NCBI GenBank assembly: GCA_900549645.1 | Contig: URPD01000050.1 | Location: 1 to 14,101 of the forward strand | Length of the DNA stretch: 14,101 nt | Direction: 5' to 3' | From: an uncultured Eubacteriales bacterium | Lineage (GTDB): Bacteria > Bacillota > Clostridia > Oscillospirales > Oscillospiraceae | In this document: piece by piece, positions 1 through 6,813 of the stretch | How positions within the stretch are numbered: position 1 is the first letter of the stretch | Layout: every line of letters starts with the position of its first letter | Position numbers and translations under genes: made by a program | The notes under the pieces: model-generated | Seen by the model: the letters and a program-made list of their open reading frames with translations, nothing else | What the model was told of the DNA's origin: nothing | The model's database searches: none

Positions 1-572
1 GCGATGGGGGCGTATATCTCCATCGTTTCAAGCGATTTTATGCGCTGCTTTTCGGGGGACTGATAGGCCATCGTGCGCATGTTGTGCAGACGGTCGGCAA
101 TCTTGATGAGAATGACGCGGATGTCCTTGGCCATGGCCATGAGCATCTTGCGCAGGTTCTCCATCTGTTCGTCCTCTTTGCTGGTGTACTGCACACGGGT
201 CAGCTTCGTGACGCCCTCGACGATGTCCGCAACCGCCGTGCCGAACTGGCGGGCGATGTCGGCGTGGGTGAGGTTCGTGTCCTCAATCACGTCGTGCAGC
301 AGCGCCGCGATTATCGAGTCCTCGTCAAGCCCCATATCGACGGAGATGTCCGCCGCGGCGACGCAGTGCGTCACATACGGCGAGCCGTCCTTGCGCAGCT
401 GCCCGGAGTGCGCGACGCGCGCCATCTCATATGCCGCGCGGATGCGGCCGAGATCCATGGGATGGCCGCAGTTCTTTATCTTCTCCTCAAGCTTGGCATA
501 CATCTTGTCCGGGTCGAGAGGGGAGTGCTCCTCGCGTTTTATATAGGGTCTGTCAGCGTCCTGTATGGGCAT
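1..572 (-). CDS. rel: Bifunctional (p)ppGpp synthetase/hydrolase, N-terminal part (cut by window edge)
   Basis: This is the start of a RelA/SpoT-family enzyme, which makes and degrades the stringent-response alarmone (p)ppGpp in the cytoplasm. Only about 190 codons are present, covering the N-terminal hydrolase (HD) domain; the synthetase, TGS and ACT regions would lie outside the window. The HD catalytic set is intact by spacing to known Rel enzymes: R60, H69, H93-D94 (in LLHDVIEDT) and D160 (in IKIADRLHNM), so the hydrolase half should be active. The ATG at 572-570 is preceded by CGGAGGAC (577-584), a clear ribosome binding site, and the protein opens MPIQDADRPY. It lies 85 bases downstream of recJ in the same direction and is probably cotranscribed. 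A GTGCG/CGCAC mini-hairpin sits just upstream of the ribosome binding site. Family assignment is certain; the long bifunctional form is inferred from the intact HD domain and context. Confidence 0.93.
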   Translation of the reverse strand, partial: MPIQDADRPYIKREEHSPLDPDKMYAKLEEKIKNCGHPMDLGRIRAAYEMARVAHSGQLRKDGSPYVTHCVAAADISVDMGLDEDSIIAALLHDVIEDTNLTHADIARQFGTAVADIVEGVTKLTRVQYTSKEDEQMENLRKMLMAMAKDIRVILIKIADRLHNMRTMAYQSPEKQRIKSLETMEIYAPI

Positions 573-657
573 TTTAGTCCTCCGTGCGGTATCACGCACA
601 AATAGTTATCAGAAATTTCCTCACGCGGCGGAACCGCCGTCCGGCGGCATTTAAAGC

Positions 658-2670
658 TTACATGCTTCTCAGCAGACGGATCAGTCGCGTGCCTTCAAGA
701 TCGGCCTTGCCCGCAATCGGATGCGGCACGGCGCCGAATATGCCGCCGCCGCTTCCGGGAGACAGCAGCCCCACCTCAAGCAGAACCATAAGGCAGATGC
801 AGAAGCGCTCCGACTCCATGCCGCGCGGCGTCTGGGCGATTATGCCCGCCGCGTCGCCCGCGGCAGTGAAGCCGCGGCGCTGTATATCGCGCCATATGCG
901 GACAAAGTCTGCCCGGTCGGGGCAGAAGGGAGCGGCGGCGTAGAGCGGCTGCTCCTCGCCCGCGAGTATCGCGGCGCAAAGCTCCGCGCTGTCATGCGGC
1001 CGAGCTTCGCTTACGACGAACTGCACCGAAACATGGCCGCGGAATTCGTTTATCTGCGGCGTGAACGCCAAGTCCACAAGCTCACCCGCGCGCAGACCGA
1101 GCTCGGCCGCGGTGTGGGAGAAGAATATCGCCTCGAAGCGCTCCTTTCCGAGCCGAACGCGCATACGCAGGTGACGGCCACCGCCGACTGCGTCCGCAGA
1201 TTCAAGCTCCGCGCCGAAAACGCAGAGCGTCGGGCGCGGGTTCGCGTTGCCGTACGGCTCAAGCTGGTCGAGTGAGCGCACGCTGTCAATGCTCAGCATG
1301 GCGGGATCGCTGATAAGCAGGTCACAGTGAACCTCAGGCGCGGCGGCGGGGCGGTTCTCGCGGTAATACTCGGCGAGTGCGTCGCGGAATGCGTCCACCT
1401 CGCCGCGGCTGATGTTCAGCCCGGCAGCCAGCGCGTGACCGCCGAAGCCGGTGAGATGCTTCGCGCAGGCGGACAGCGCCTCGAAGAGATTAAAGCCACC
1501 GTAGCTTCGGCAGGAGCCTTTACCGTTTTCGCCGTTGAGGCAGATCATTATCGCGGGCAGCGAATACTGCTCGGCAAGCCGCGAGGCGGCGATGCCGATA
1601 ACGCCTTGATGCCAGTGGTCGCTGGCGAGGACGATGGGCGCGTCGGGAGTTTTACCGGCGAGGATGGCGTTTGCCTCCTCCCAGATGCCGGTCTCTATGC
1701 TCTGCCGCTTGCGGTTAAGCTCGCACAGCTCCGCGGCGAGCGCGTTCGCGGCGTCGGTATCCTGAGTCATAAGCAGCTTTGCCGCCGCCATCGCCTGACC
1801 GAGCCGGCCTGCGGCGTTGAGCCGGGGGGCTATCGAGAAGCCAATCGTCGTTGCGGTCAGCTTCTTCGCGTCCACCGACGCTTCGCGCAGCATGGCCGCG
1901 ATGCCCGGACGGGGCGAAGTCGCAAGCTTGGCGAGGCCGCGGCGGACGAGATAACGGTTCTCGTCGACGAGCGGCATAACGTCTGCCACCGTGCCGACGG
2001 CGACAAGATCGACGTAGCGCTCAAGCATGGCGGCGCTGCCGCCCTCGCAGGCGCAGACAAGCTTCAGCGCAACGCCGACTCCGGCAAGCTCCTTGTTCGG
2101 ATATTCGTCCCCGTCCTGCTTGCAGTCGACCACAGCAGACGCGACGGGCAGAGCGCCGGAGGGGCACTCGTGATGGTCGGTTATGAGCATGTCCATGCCG
2201 AGTGAGGCGGCGTATTCGGTCTCCGCGGCGGCGGTAATGCCGCAATCCACAGTGATGACGAGCGTTACGCCCTGCGCGTGCAGCGTGTCGAGCGCGCCGG
2301 TATTAACGCCGTAGCCCTCGCCGTTGCGGTCAGGGATGTAGGGGATGCATTTCAAGCCCTTGCCGCGCAGATAGTCGGTGACGACGCAGGTGGAGGTGAT
2401 GCCGTCCACGTCATAGTCGCCGTAGACGGCGACGGTTTCACCGCTGCTTATCGCCCTGTGCACGCGCTCGACCGCGGCGGGCATACCCTTCATCAGCATC
2501 GGGTCGTGCAGACAGCTCTCGCTGCCGCGGATGAGACGCGCGGCCTCGTCCGCAGTCGTTATGCCGCGCAGGTTGAGCACCGCCGCGAGCAGGGGAGTGT
2601 ACCCCGCTGCAAGCAGCTTCGGAGGTATCACGGGCTTGGAGTATGGGATTTTCCAAATCTTCGATTTCAT
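658..2670 (-). CDS. recJ: Single-stranded-DNA-specific exonuclease RecJ
   Basis: RecJ is a 5'-3' exonuclease on single-stranded DNA acting in recombination and mismatch/base-excision repair. The 670-residue protein has the DHH phosphoesterase core with metal-binding motifs DYDVDG (85-90), VDCG (141-144), DHH (165-167) and D230 in GTVADVMPL, followed by the DHHA1 domain with GKGSCRS (near 383-389) and the GGH motif (410-412), and then a nucleic-acid-binding OB-like region around 440-550. The last ~110 residues are less conserved, as is usual in Firmicutes. The ATG at 2670-2668 has only a weak GAAG-type ribosome site in front of it, but it overlaps the stop of a possible five-codon leader ORF, so translation may be coupled. 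The gene is followed by rel after 85 bases. In Bacillus subtilis the order is recJ-apt-relA; apt is absent here. The identification is secure. Confidence 0.97.
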   Translation of the reverse strand: MKSKIWKIPYSKPVIPPKLLAAGYTPLLAAVLNLRGITTADEAARLIRGSESCLHDPMLMKGMPAAVERVHRAISSGETVAVYGDYDVDGITSTCVVTDYLRGKGLKCIPYIPDRNGEGYGVNTGALDTLHAQGVTLVITVDCGITAAAETEYAASLGMDMLITDHHECPSGALPVASAVVDCKQDGDEYPNKELAGVGVALKLVCACEGGSAAMLERYVDLVAVGTVADVMPLVDENRYLVRRGLAKLATSPRPGIAAMLREASVDAKKLTATTIGFSIAPRLNAAGRLGQAMAAAKLLMTQDTDAANALAAELCELNRKRQSIETGIWEEANAILAGKTPDAPIVLASDHWHQGVIGIAASRLAEQYSLPAIMICLNGENGKGSCRSYGGFNLFEALSACAKHLTGFGGHALAAGLNISRGEVDAFRDALAEYYRENRPAAAPEVHCDLLISDPAMLSIDSVRSLDQLEPYGNANPRPTLCVFGAELESADAVGGGRHLRMRVRLGKERFEAIFFSHTAAELGLRAGELVDLAFTPQINEFRGHVSVQFVVSEARPHDSAELCAAILAGEEQPLYAAAPFCPDRADFVRIWRDIQRRGFTAAGDAAGIIAQTPRGMESERFCICLMVLLEVGLLSPGSGGGIFGAVPHPIAGKADLEGTRLIRLLRSM

Positions 2671-2684
2671 AATTTGTTCTTCAT
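2667..2684 (-). CDS. Possible five-codon leader peptide before recJ
   Basis: The frame ATG AAG AAC AAA TTA TGA encodes MKNKL and its TGA overlaps the recJ ATG as ATGA, the classic arrangement for translational coupling. An AAGGG sequence eight bases upstream could serve as its ribosome binding site, whereas recJ itself has only a weak one. The start codon sits at the edge of the 3' arm of a hairpin, so folding could control access. This is read directly from the sequence, but such a short frame can arise by chance, and no translation evidence exists. Confidence 0.3.
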   Translation of the reverse strand: MKNKL

Positions 2685-2712
2685 AGTATCTGCCCTTGTT
2701 AACCGATACTAT
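2683..2712 (-). promoter_or_regulatory. Hairpin in the recJ leader RNA
   Basis: On the minus strand an 8-base arm ATAGTATC and its exact complement GATACTAT enclose a 14-base loop, GGTTAACAAGGGCA. The loop contains the only good Shine-Dalgarno-like run (AAGGG) before recJ. The 5' arm plus loop (22 bases, 2691-2712) recurs exactly at 13911-13932 on the plus strand without the 3' arm. It could be a translational control element or one end of a dispersed repeat. Confidence 0.5.
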
Positions 2713-2741
2713 CTATCTTATATATTTTTATTTATTCTAAC

Positions 2742-2770
2742 ATAATATCAAAAACGGAGCCGCAATTCAA
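2742..2770 (-). promoter_or_regulatory. Sigma-A-type promoter of recJ
   Basis: Minus-strand -35 TTGAAT (2765-2770) and -10 TATTAT (2742-2747) are separated by exactly 17 bases. The predicted start near 2735 gives a leader of about 65 bases carrying the hairpin and the mini-ORF. The upstream part of this spacer (2771-2880) holds nothing else I can identify. Confidence 0.55.
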
Positions 2771-2880
2771 TAGGACACGGCGAAAAAAGTGAAGATATGG
2801 GGCGGCTGAGGGCGAATCGCGGTGGGACGGCGCGGCGCTCGTCCACGACGGGTGCGTTTGCGCTCTTGCCGAAAACGTAA

Positions 2881-2907
2881 CAGGGGCAAAGCCACGCTCT
2901 GCCCCTG
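2881..2907 (-). terminator. Probable terminator of the LOG-family gene
   Basis: A perfect 8-base stem CAGGGGCA/TGCCCCTG with an 11-base loop begins 22 bases after the stop of the LOG gene on the minus strand. The following sequence TTACGTTTTC is only moderately T-rich, so termination may be partial. Confidence 0.55.
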
Positions 2908-2928
2908 ACCGAAACAATATTTCACCCG

Positions 2929-3510
2929 TTATTTTCTGCGCTCATACAGGCTCGTGATCGTGCCGCCGGTGCTGGCGGCGGTTACAACGTAGCTCAGCGC
3001 TTCCACCGGCTGATTGCACAGGACGAACATATCAAGACAATTCAGCCCCATGAAGCCCTTTTTCGCGCAGTTTTCTATCACAAGCTCCAGCGCGCAGTAG
3101 TAATCCAGCGTGTTGAGCAGCGCGATCGGCTTGCACAGCTTGTCGAGCTGGCGCTGGGCGAGCGTGTCGAAAAACTCGTCGAGCGTACCAAGACCGCCGG
3201 GGAGGATGATGAACCCGTCGCTCTGCTCCTGCATTATGCGCTTGCGTTCGGCAACGGTGTCGGTATATATAAGCTCCGTGCAGCCCTGAAAGGTGACGTC
3301 CGGCAGGTCGTATTCACGCGGCATCACGCCGATGACCTTGCCGCCGCATACAGCCGCGCCGTGCGCCGCCGCGCCCATCAGCCCGTTCCGGCTCCCGCCG
3401 AACACCAGAGTGTGGCCGTGCTCCGCGATCAGAGCGCCAAGCTCCTCCGCGGCCTCGTAATAATCCCGGTCAAGCTCCCTGCCCGACGCGCCGAATACGC
3501 ATATTTTCAT
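2929..3510 (-). CDS. LOG-family protein (cytokinin riboside 5'-monophosphate phosphoribohydrolase-like)
   Basis: Proteins of this family have a Rossmann-like fold; characterised members hydrolyse nucleoside 5'-monophosphates, such as cytokinin ribotides or AMP, to free base and ribose 5-phosphate. They are often misannotated as lysine decarboxylase. The family motif PGGxGTxxE is present as PGGLGTLDE (104-112), preceded by the nucleotide-binding FGGSRNGLMG (37-46) and the conserved ERKRIM (88-93). I start at ATG 3510 (MKICVFGASG), giving 193 residues, because GAGGAAAGG lies just upstream at 3512-3520 and the fold begins here; a start at 3543 would add 11 residues with no folding role. It is a single-gene unit with its own promoter and terminator, divergent to cstA. 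The physiological substrate in this organism is unknown. Confidence 0.9.
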   Translation of the reverse strand: MKICVFGASGRELDRDYYEAAEELGALIAEHGHTLVFGGSRNGLMGAAAHGAAVCGGKVIGVMPREYDLPDVTFQGCTELIYTDTVAERKRIMQEQSDGFIILPGGLGTLDEFFDTLAQRQLDKLCKPIALLNTLDYYCALELVIENCAKKGFMGLNCLDMFVLCNQPVEALSYVVTAASTGGTITSLYERRK

Positions 3511-3559
3511 GCCTTTCCTCGCTTCCCGGTTCTTGCACCGCATCCTTCATAATATAATT

Positions 3560-3588
3560 ATTATAAGGGGAGATTGTGAATATGTCAA
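3560..3588 (-). promoter_or_regulatory. Consensus sigma-A promoter of the LOG-family gene
   Basis: Minus-strand -35 TTGACA (3583-3588), 17-base spacer and -10 TATAAT (3560-3565) match the consensus at all twelve positions. The predicted start near 3553 leaves a leader of about 43 bases. A near-palindrome around CAACGTTG overlaps and extends upstream of the -35 and could be an operator, though no regulator can be named. Confidence 0.85.
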
Positions 3589-3673
3589 CGTTGTCAGGTT
3601 GTTTATGGACTTTCCGGGTATCTTAATACATATTTATCGGGTTTGGGAATGGAGTCTTAACGGGCTGCAACAC

Positions 3674-3746
3674 TATAATCTATGCATGAGCCAGCGGGAA
3701 GACCGCTGAAATGTTACTGGAAAAATTTTGTAAGGGAGGAATAATT
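3674..3746 (+). promoter_or_regulatory. Putative -10 element and leader of cstA
   Basis: A perfect TATAAT (3674-3679) lies 68 bases before the cstA start, but no good -35 sits 16-18 bases upstream (the hexamer there is GGAGTC), which suggests an activator-dependent promoter. The leader contains a small AGCGG/CCGCT hairpin and ends in the strong ribosome site AAGGGAGGA (3732-3740). CstA genes are commonly starvation-induced, so an activator would fit, but this is inference. Confidence 0.4.
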
Positions 3747-5222
3747 TTGGTAACATTCATAATTGGCCTTGTGGTGCTTGTTGTAGGCGCGTATCTGTAC
3801 GGCAAGCTGTGTGAAAAGGTGTTCGGTCCGGACAACCGCAAGACACCGGCGTACACAAAGCAGGACGGCATTGACTACGTGCCGATGAAGGGCTGGAAGA
3901 ACAGCCTTATAAACCTGCTCAACATCGCGGGCACAGGCCCGATCCTCGGACCCATTCAGGGCATACTCTTCGGACCCATCGCATTCATCACCATCCCCAT
4001 CGGTAACATCATCGGCGGCGCGATGCATGACTACTTCTCCGGCATGATCTGTCTGCGCGACGGCGGCAGCCAGATGCCGGACATGATCAAAAAGTACACC
4101 AACAAGGGTGTTTACTGGATATACAACGTGTTCGTGTGCGTACTGCTGCTGCTCGTCGGCGCAGTGTTCATCTACACTCCGGGCGACATTGCCGCAAAGC
4201 AGGTGTTCGGCTTCTCCGGCGAGGCCACCGCGGTTTCCACTTGGGTCATCTACGGCGTCATTTTCGTCTACTACCTCGTTGCAACCGTGTTCCCCATCGA
4301 CGCGATAATCGGCCGCATTTACCCGGTGTTCGGCGGCATACTGCTCTTCTCGGCAGTCGGCGTGTTCATCGGCATCTTCGCCAAGGGCTACCCGCTCGTT
4401 GAGTTGTGGAACAGCACATGGACTTACGGCGGAGTCAACTACTCGCAGTACTTTGCGGATGGCCACTTCCTGCCGGTGTTCTTCGTCACCGTCGCCTGCG
4501 GCATCCTCTCCGGCTTCCACTCCACTCAGACCGCCATCATCTCCCGCACCATGAAAAGCGAGCGTCAGGGCCGCAACACCTTCTATAACATGATGGTGCT
4601 TGAGGGCTTCATCGCAATGGTTTGGGCGGCGGGTGCAATGGGTGTCTACAACCTCGGCCTTCAGGAGGCGAACGCACAGCTCGCTACCAGCACTGTCGGC
4701 ATCGTCTGCAAAGACATCCTCGGCAACGTCGGCGGCATAATTGCCCTGCTCGGCGTCATCGTCCTGCCTATCACCTCCGGTGACACCGCTCTGCGCGCGC
4801 TGCGCCTGACCGTGTCCGACACGCTGCACATCGACCAGAGCACGAACGGCAAGCGCCTCGGCCTGTCGTCCATCATCTTCCTGCTCGTCGCGGGTATCCT
4901 CGTCTGGGCGAAGTTCGACATCAACGGCTTCAACACCCTCTGGCGCTACTTCGCGTGGTCGAACCAGACTCTCGCGCTGTTTGCGCTGGCATCCGTGACT
5001 GTGTGGATGTTTGAAAACGGCAAAGGCAAGTGGTCGTGGATGCCGATGATCCCCGGCGTGTTCTACGCATTTGTGACCTGCACCTTCATCGCAAATGCGA
5101 AGATCGGCTTCAACATCCCGTGGACTGCCGCCTACATAATCGGCGTGGGCTTTGCCGTCGCCTACGGCGCGATCGTCGTCTGGTACGGTAAAAAGCGTAG
5201 CACTGCAACGCTGAGAGCATAA
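3747..5222 (+). CDS. cstA: Carbon starvation protein A family transporter
   Basis: CstA-family proteins are polytopic inner-membrane transporters; characterised members take up peptides or pyruvate, typically when carbon is scarce. The protein is hydrophobic throughout, with roughly a dozen or more membrane segments, and shows the early family signature GTGPILGP (62-69) and the later TSGDTALRALRL stretch. I choose the TTG at 3747 (491 residues, MVTFIIGLVV) because AAGGGAGGA ends six bases before it and the first membrane helix begins immediately; the upstream ATG at 3711 would add twelve residues that include the ribosome site itself. The length matches the shorter clostridial form rather than the ~700-residue Escherichia coli form. 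It is monocistronic on the plus strand. Whether it carries peptides or pyruvate cannot be told from sequence. Confidence 0.92.
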   Translation: MVTFIIGLVVLVVGAYLYGKLCEKVFGPDNRKTPAYTKQDGIDYVPMKGWKNSLINLLNIAGTGPILGPIQGILFGPIAFITIPIGNIIGGAMHDYFSGMICLRDGGSQMPDMIKKYTNKGVYWIYNVFVCVLLLLVGAVFIYTPGDIAAKQVFGFSGEATAVSTWVIYGVIFVYYLVATVFPIDAIIGRIYPVFGGILLFSAVGVFIGIFAKGYPLVELWNSTWTYGGVNYSQYFADGHFLPVFFVTVACGILSGFHSTQTAIISRTMKSERQGRNTFYNMMVLEGFIAMVWAAGAMGVYNLGLQEANAQLATSTVGIVCKDILGNVGGIIALLGVIVLPITSGDTALRALRLTVSDTLHIDQSTNGKRLGLSSIIFLLVAGILVWAKFDINGFNTLWRYFAWSNQTLALFALASVTVWMFENGKGKWSWMPMIPGVFYAFVTCTFIANAKIGFNIPWTAAYIIGVGFAVAYGAIVVWYGKKRSTATLRA

Positions 5223-5251
5223 CCGTGCTGCAAAAGCGGAATATTTAGTTT

Positions 5252-5280
5252 CAAGACCTCAGGCTTTGCCGGAGGTCTTG
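5252..5280 (+). terminator. Hairpin after cstA, probable terminator
   Basis: A 9-base perfect stem CAAGACCTC/GAGGTCTTG encloses a smaller GGC-TTT-GCC hairpin, 29 bases after the cstA stop. A run of seven T begins only 14 bases later (5295-5301), so this is not a textbook intrinsic terminator, but nothing else ends the cstA transcript before the convergent tatD gene. Confidence 0.5.
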
Positions 5281-5299
5281 TGATATGCGGAGAATTTTT

Positions 5300-5325
5300 T
5301 TGGCTCCCTCATCAGAGAGAGCCAA
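5300..5325. repeat. Palindromic element between convergent cstA and tatD
   Basis: TTGGCTC (5300-5306) and GAGCCAA (5319-5325) form a stem that extends to 11 pairs on the minus strand with one U-G wobble, around a four-base loop. The TTGGCTCCCTC core resembles short interspersed palindromes that I associate with gut Oscillospiraceae genomes; that link is recollection, not a search result. It may also stop the tatD transcript, although the bases after it on that strand are A rather than T. Confidence 0.45.
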
Positions 5326-5339
5326 GGGTTATTAGCCTG

Positions 5340-6098
5340 TCATATCCCGAAAAGTCTGCGGCCGTTTTCGAGGGAGATTTTCGCGGCGTCCTTGGCGCTT
5401 ATGCCCTTGACCTCGGCAATTTTTGCGGCGATATATTGCAGGTTGCGCGAATCGTTGCGCTTGCCGCGCATCGGCACGGGGCTGAGATACGGGCTGTCCG
5501 TCTCGATGAGTATGCGGTCGAGCGGGCATATCTCAAGCGTTTCAATGTTTTTGCGCGCATTTTTGTAAGTCACCGGCCCGTCGAAGCCGAGATACCAGCC
5601 GCGCTTCAAAAGCTCCTTCGCCATTTCCGCGCTGCCGGAATAGCAGTGGAACACTCCGCGCAGATTCAGATACCTGCTGACGATCTCGAACGTGTCCGCG
5701 TGAGCCTCGCGGTCATGGATGATGACGGGCTTGCCAAGCTCCAGCGCCAGCTCAAGCTGCTTTGCGAACAGCTCCTTCTGCTCCTCGCGGCGGCTCGCGT
5801 CCCAATAATAATCAAGTCCGATTTCACCTATCGCGGCGCACTTTTCGTGTGCGGCAAGCTCCCGGATAACCGCAAGGGCGCCGTCGGCGATGCCGGCAAG
5901 CTCCTCCGGGTGGATGCCTACGGCTGCATAGACAAAGGGATATTTCTCCGCAAGCGCTATCGCCGCACGGCTGCTTTTTACGTCGCAGCCCGGATCAATT
6001 ATAAGCTCGACCCCGGAAGCGTAAAGCTCCGGCAGGAGCGCGCCGCGGTCATCGTCAAAGGCGGAGTCGTCATAGTGGGCATGAGTGTCAAAATACAT
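5340..6098 (-). CDS. tatD: TatD-family metal-dependent hydrolase (DNase)
   Basis: TatD proteins are cytoplasmic metal-dependent nucleases of the amidohydrolase superfamily, with 3'-5' exonuclease or DNase activity in characterised members. All expected metal ligands are visible in the 252-residue TIM-barrel protein: H6 and H8 (THAHYD), E92 (GEIGLDYY), H128 (IIHDREA), H151 (FHCYSG) and D201 (ETDSPYL), plus GIHPE (61-65). Length is normal for the family. The ATG at 6098 follows AGGAG (minus strand, 6105-6109). A good promoter overlaps the terminator of the upstream hsp20 gene, so tatD may be transcribed alone or by read-through. In many Firmicutes this gene lies near metG or ksgA; here it does not. 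Confidence 0.94.
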   Translation of the reverse strand: MYFDTHAHYDDSAFDDDRGALLPELYASGVELIIDPGCDVKSSRAAIALAEKYPFVYAAVGIHPEELAGIADGALAVIRELAAHEKCAAIGEIGLDYYWDASRREEQKELFAKQLELALELGKPVIIHDREAHADTFEIVSRYLNLRGVFHCYSGSAEMAKELLKRGWYLGFDGPVTYKNARKNIETLEICPLDRILIETDSPYLSPVPMRGKRNDSRNLQYIAAKIAEVKGISAKDAAKISLENGRRLFGI

Positions 6099-6131
6099 GG
6101 CTTTCTCCTGAGGTTTTTATATAATAATTTT

Positions 6132-6160
6132 ATTATATAAAAAAACCTCATGGATTGCAA
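6132..6160 (-). promoter_or_regulatory. Candidate tatD promoter embedded in the hsp20 terminator
   Basis: On the minus strand TTGCAA (6155-6160) and TATAAT (6132-6137) are spaced by exactly 17 bases. The -35 lies in the loop and 3' arm of the hsp20 terminator and the spacer covers its T-tract. The predicted start is about 27 bases before the tatD ATG. An AT-rich perfect inverted repeat of 14-base arms (6114-6127 with 6130-6143) overlaps the -10 and could melt or form a cruciform. Confidence 0.55.
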
Positions 6161-6175
6161 ATGCAATCCATGAGG
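6139..6175 (-). terminator. Intrinsic terminator of hsp20
   Basis: A perfect 13-base stem (6146-6158 with 6163-6175) and four-base loop are followed on the minus strand by seven T (6139-6145). It begins 13 bases after the hsp20 stop. This is the clearest intrinsic terminator in the window. Confidence 0.9.
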
Positions 6176-6187
6176 AATATGTACCTT

Positions 6188-6652
6188 TTATTTTATCTCC
6201 AGTCTGCGGCTGGCGGGGATCAAGGCGGCCTTCTTCGGCATGGTCAGCTTCAGCACACCGTCACTGTACTCGGCTTCGATCTTGTCTACCTCGACGGCGG
6301 ACACGTCAAAGCTTCTGGTGTAAGAACCGTAGTAACGCTCACGCTTTACGTAGTTCTTCTTGCCCTTCTCGGACTTTTCCTCAGCCTTCTCGTCGTCCTT
6401 GCTGTCGTAGCTGTGCTCGGCGGAGATAGTCAGAACGTCGTTTTCAACGTCCAGCTTGATGTCTTCCTTCTTGAAGCCGGGCAGCTCGGCCTCCAGCTCG
6501 TAGCTGTCGCCGGTGTCGATAACGTCGGTACGGAAGCTGCCCATTACGGAGCTGCCGCCGAAAACGCTGCGCTCAAACTCTTCAAGGTCACGGAACGGAT
6601 CATAAGTGGCAACACGATTAGCTCTGCGTTCAAAAGGAATCAGTTCAAACAT
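6188..6652 (-). CDS. hsp20: Small heat shock protein, Hsp20/alpha-crystallin family
   Basis: Small heat shock proteins are ATP-independent cytoplasmic chaperones that hold unfolding proteins in oligomeric assemblies. The 154-residue protein has the expected order: a short N-terminal region (PFRDLEEFERSVFG, 19-32), the alpha-crystallin domain (about 40-140) with ELPGFKKEDI (56-65) and AEYSDGVLKLTMPK (127-140), and the C-terminal LEI motif (151-153) used for oligomer assembly. A long charged loop, rich in D, E and K, occupies 84-100. I use ATG 6652 (MFELIPFERR), as GGAGG lies ten bases upstream; the frame extends 17 codons further up, but that part contains the ribosome site. A perfect CIRCE operator lies 134 bases upstream, so HrcA repression is expected. 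The upstream co-directional gene is the zinc-transporter permease. Confidence 0.95.
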   Translation of the reverse strand: MFELIPFERRANRVATYDPFRDLEEFERSVFGGSSVMGSFRTDVIDTGDSYELEAELPGFKKEDIKLDVENDVLTISAEHSYDSKDDEKAEEKSEKGKKNYVKRERYYGSYTRSFDVSAVEVDKIEAEYSDGVLKLTMPKKAALIPASRRLEIK

Positions 6653-6786
6653 AATATATATACCTCCATATTTTATTAACACATTTAACTTCGGATGAAA
6701 CATTTATCTCTTTCGCTTCATCCTGTATATAAGATACTGCACAAATGTTAATAAATATAGCAATAAATATGAATAAACTGTTAACG

Positions 6787-6813
6787 TTAGCACTCAAATA
6801 AAAAGAGTGCTAA
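6787..6813 (-). promoter_or_regulatory. CIRCE operator (HrcA binding site)
   Basis: TTAGCACTC-N9-GAGTGCTAA is a full, perfect match to the CIRCE consensus bound by the heat-shock repressor HrcA. Its upstream half contains the TAG stop of the permease gene (6812-6810). The only downstream gene on this strand is hsp20, so that is the target. The stretch from 6653 to 6786 is AT-rich; several -35/-10-like pairs are possible and I cannot choose one. Confidence 0.95.

Noticed and set aside
1327..2205. Plus-strand open frame antisense to recJ
   Set aside because: recJ has every catalytic motif on the other strand; this frame has no domain and ends arbitrarily.
2732..2917. Minus-strand 61-codon frame between recJ and the LOG gene
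   Set aside because: It contains the recJ promoter and part of the terminator hairpin and has the low-complexity look of a chance frame.
3714..4829. Long minus-strand open frame antisense to cstA
   Set aside because: It mirrors the codon structure of cstA, has no ribosome site or recognisable domain, and its composition (rich in D, A, V, H, E) is typical of an antisense shadow in GC-rich DNA.
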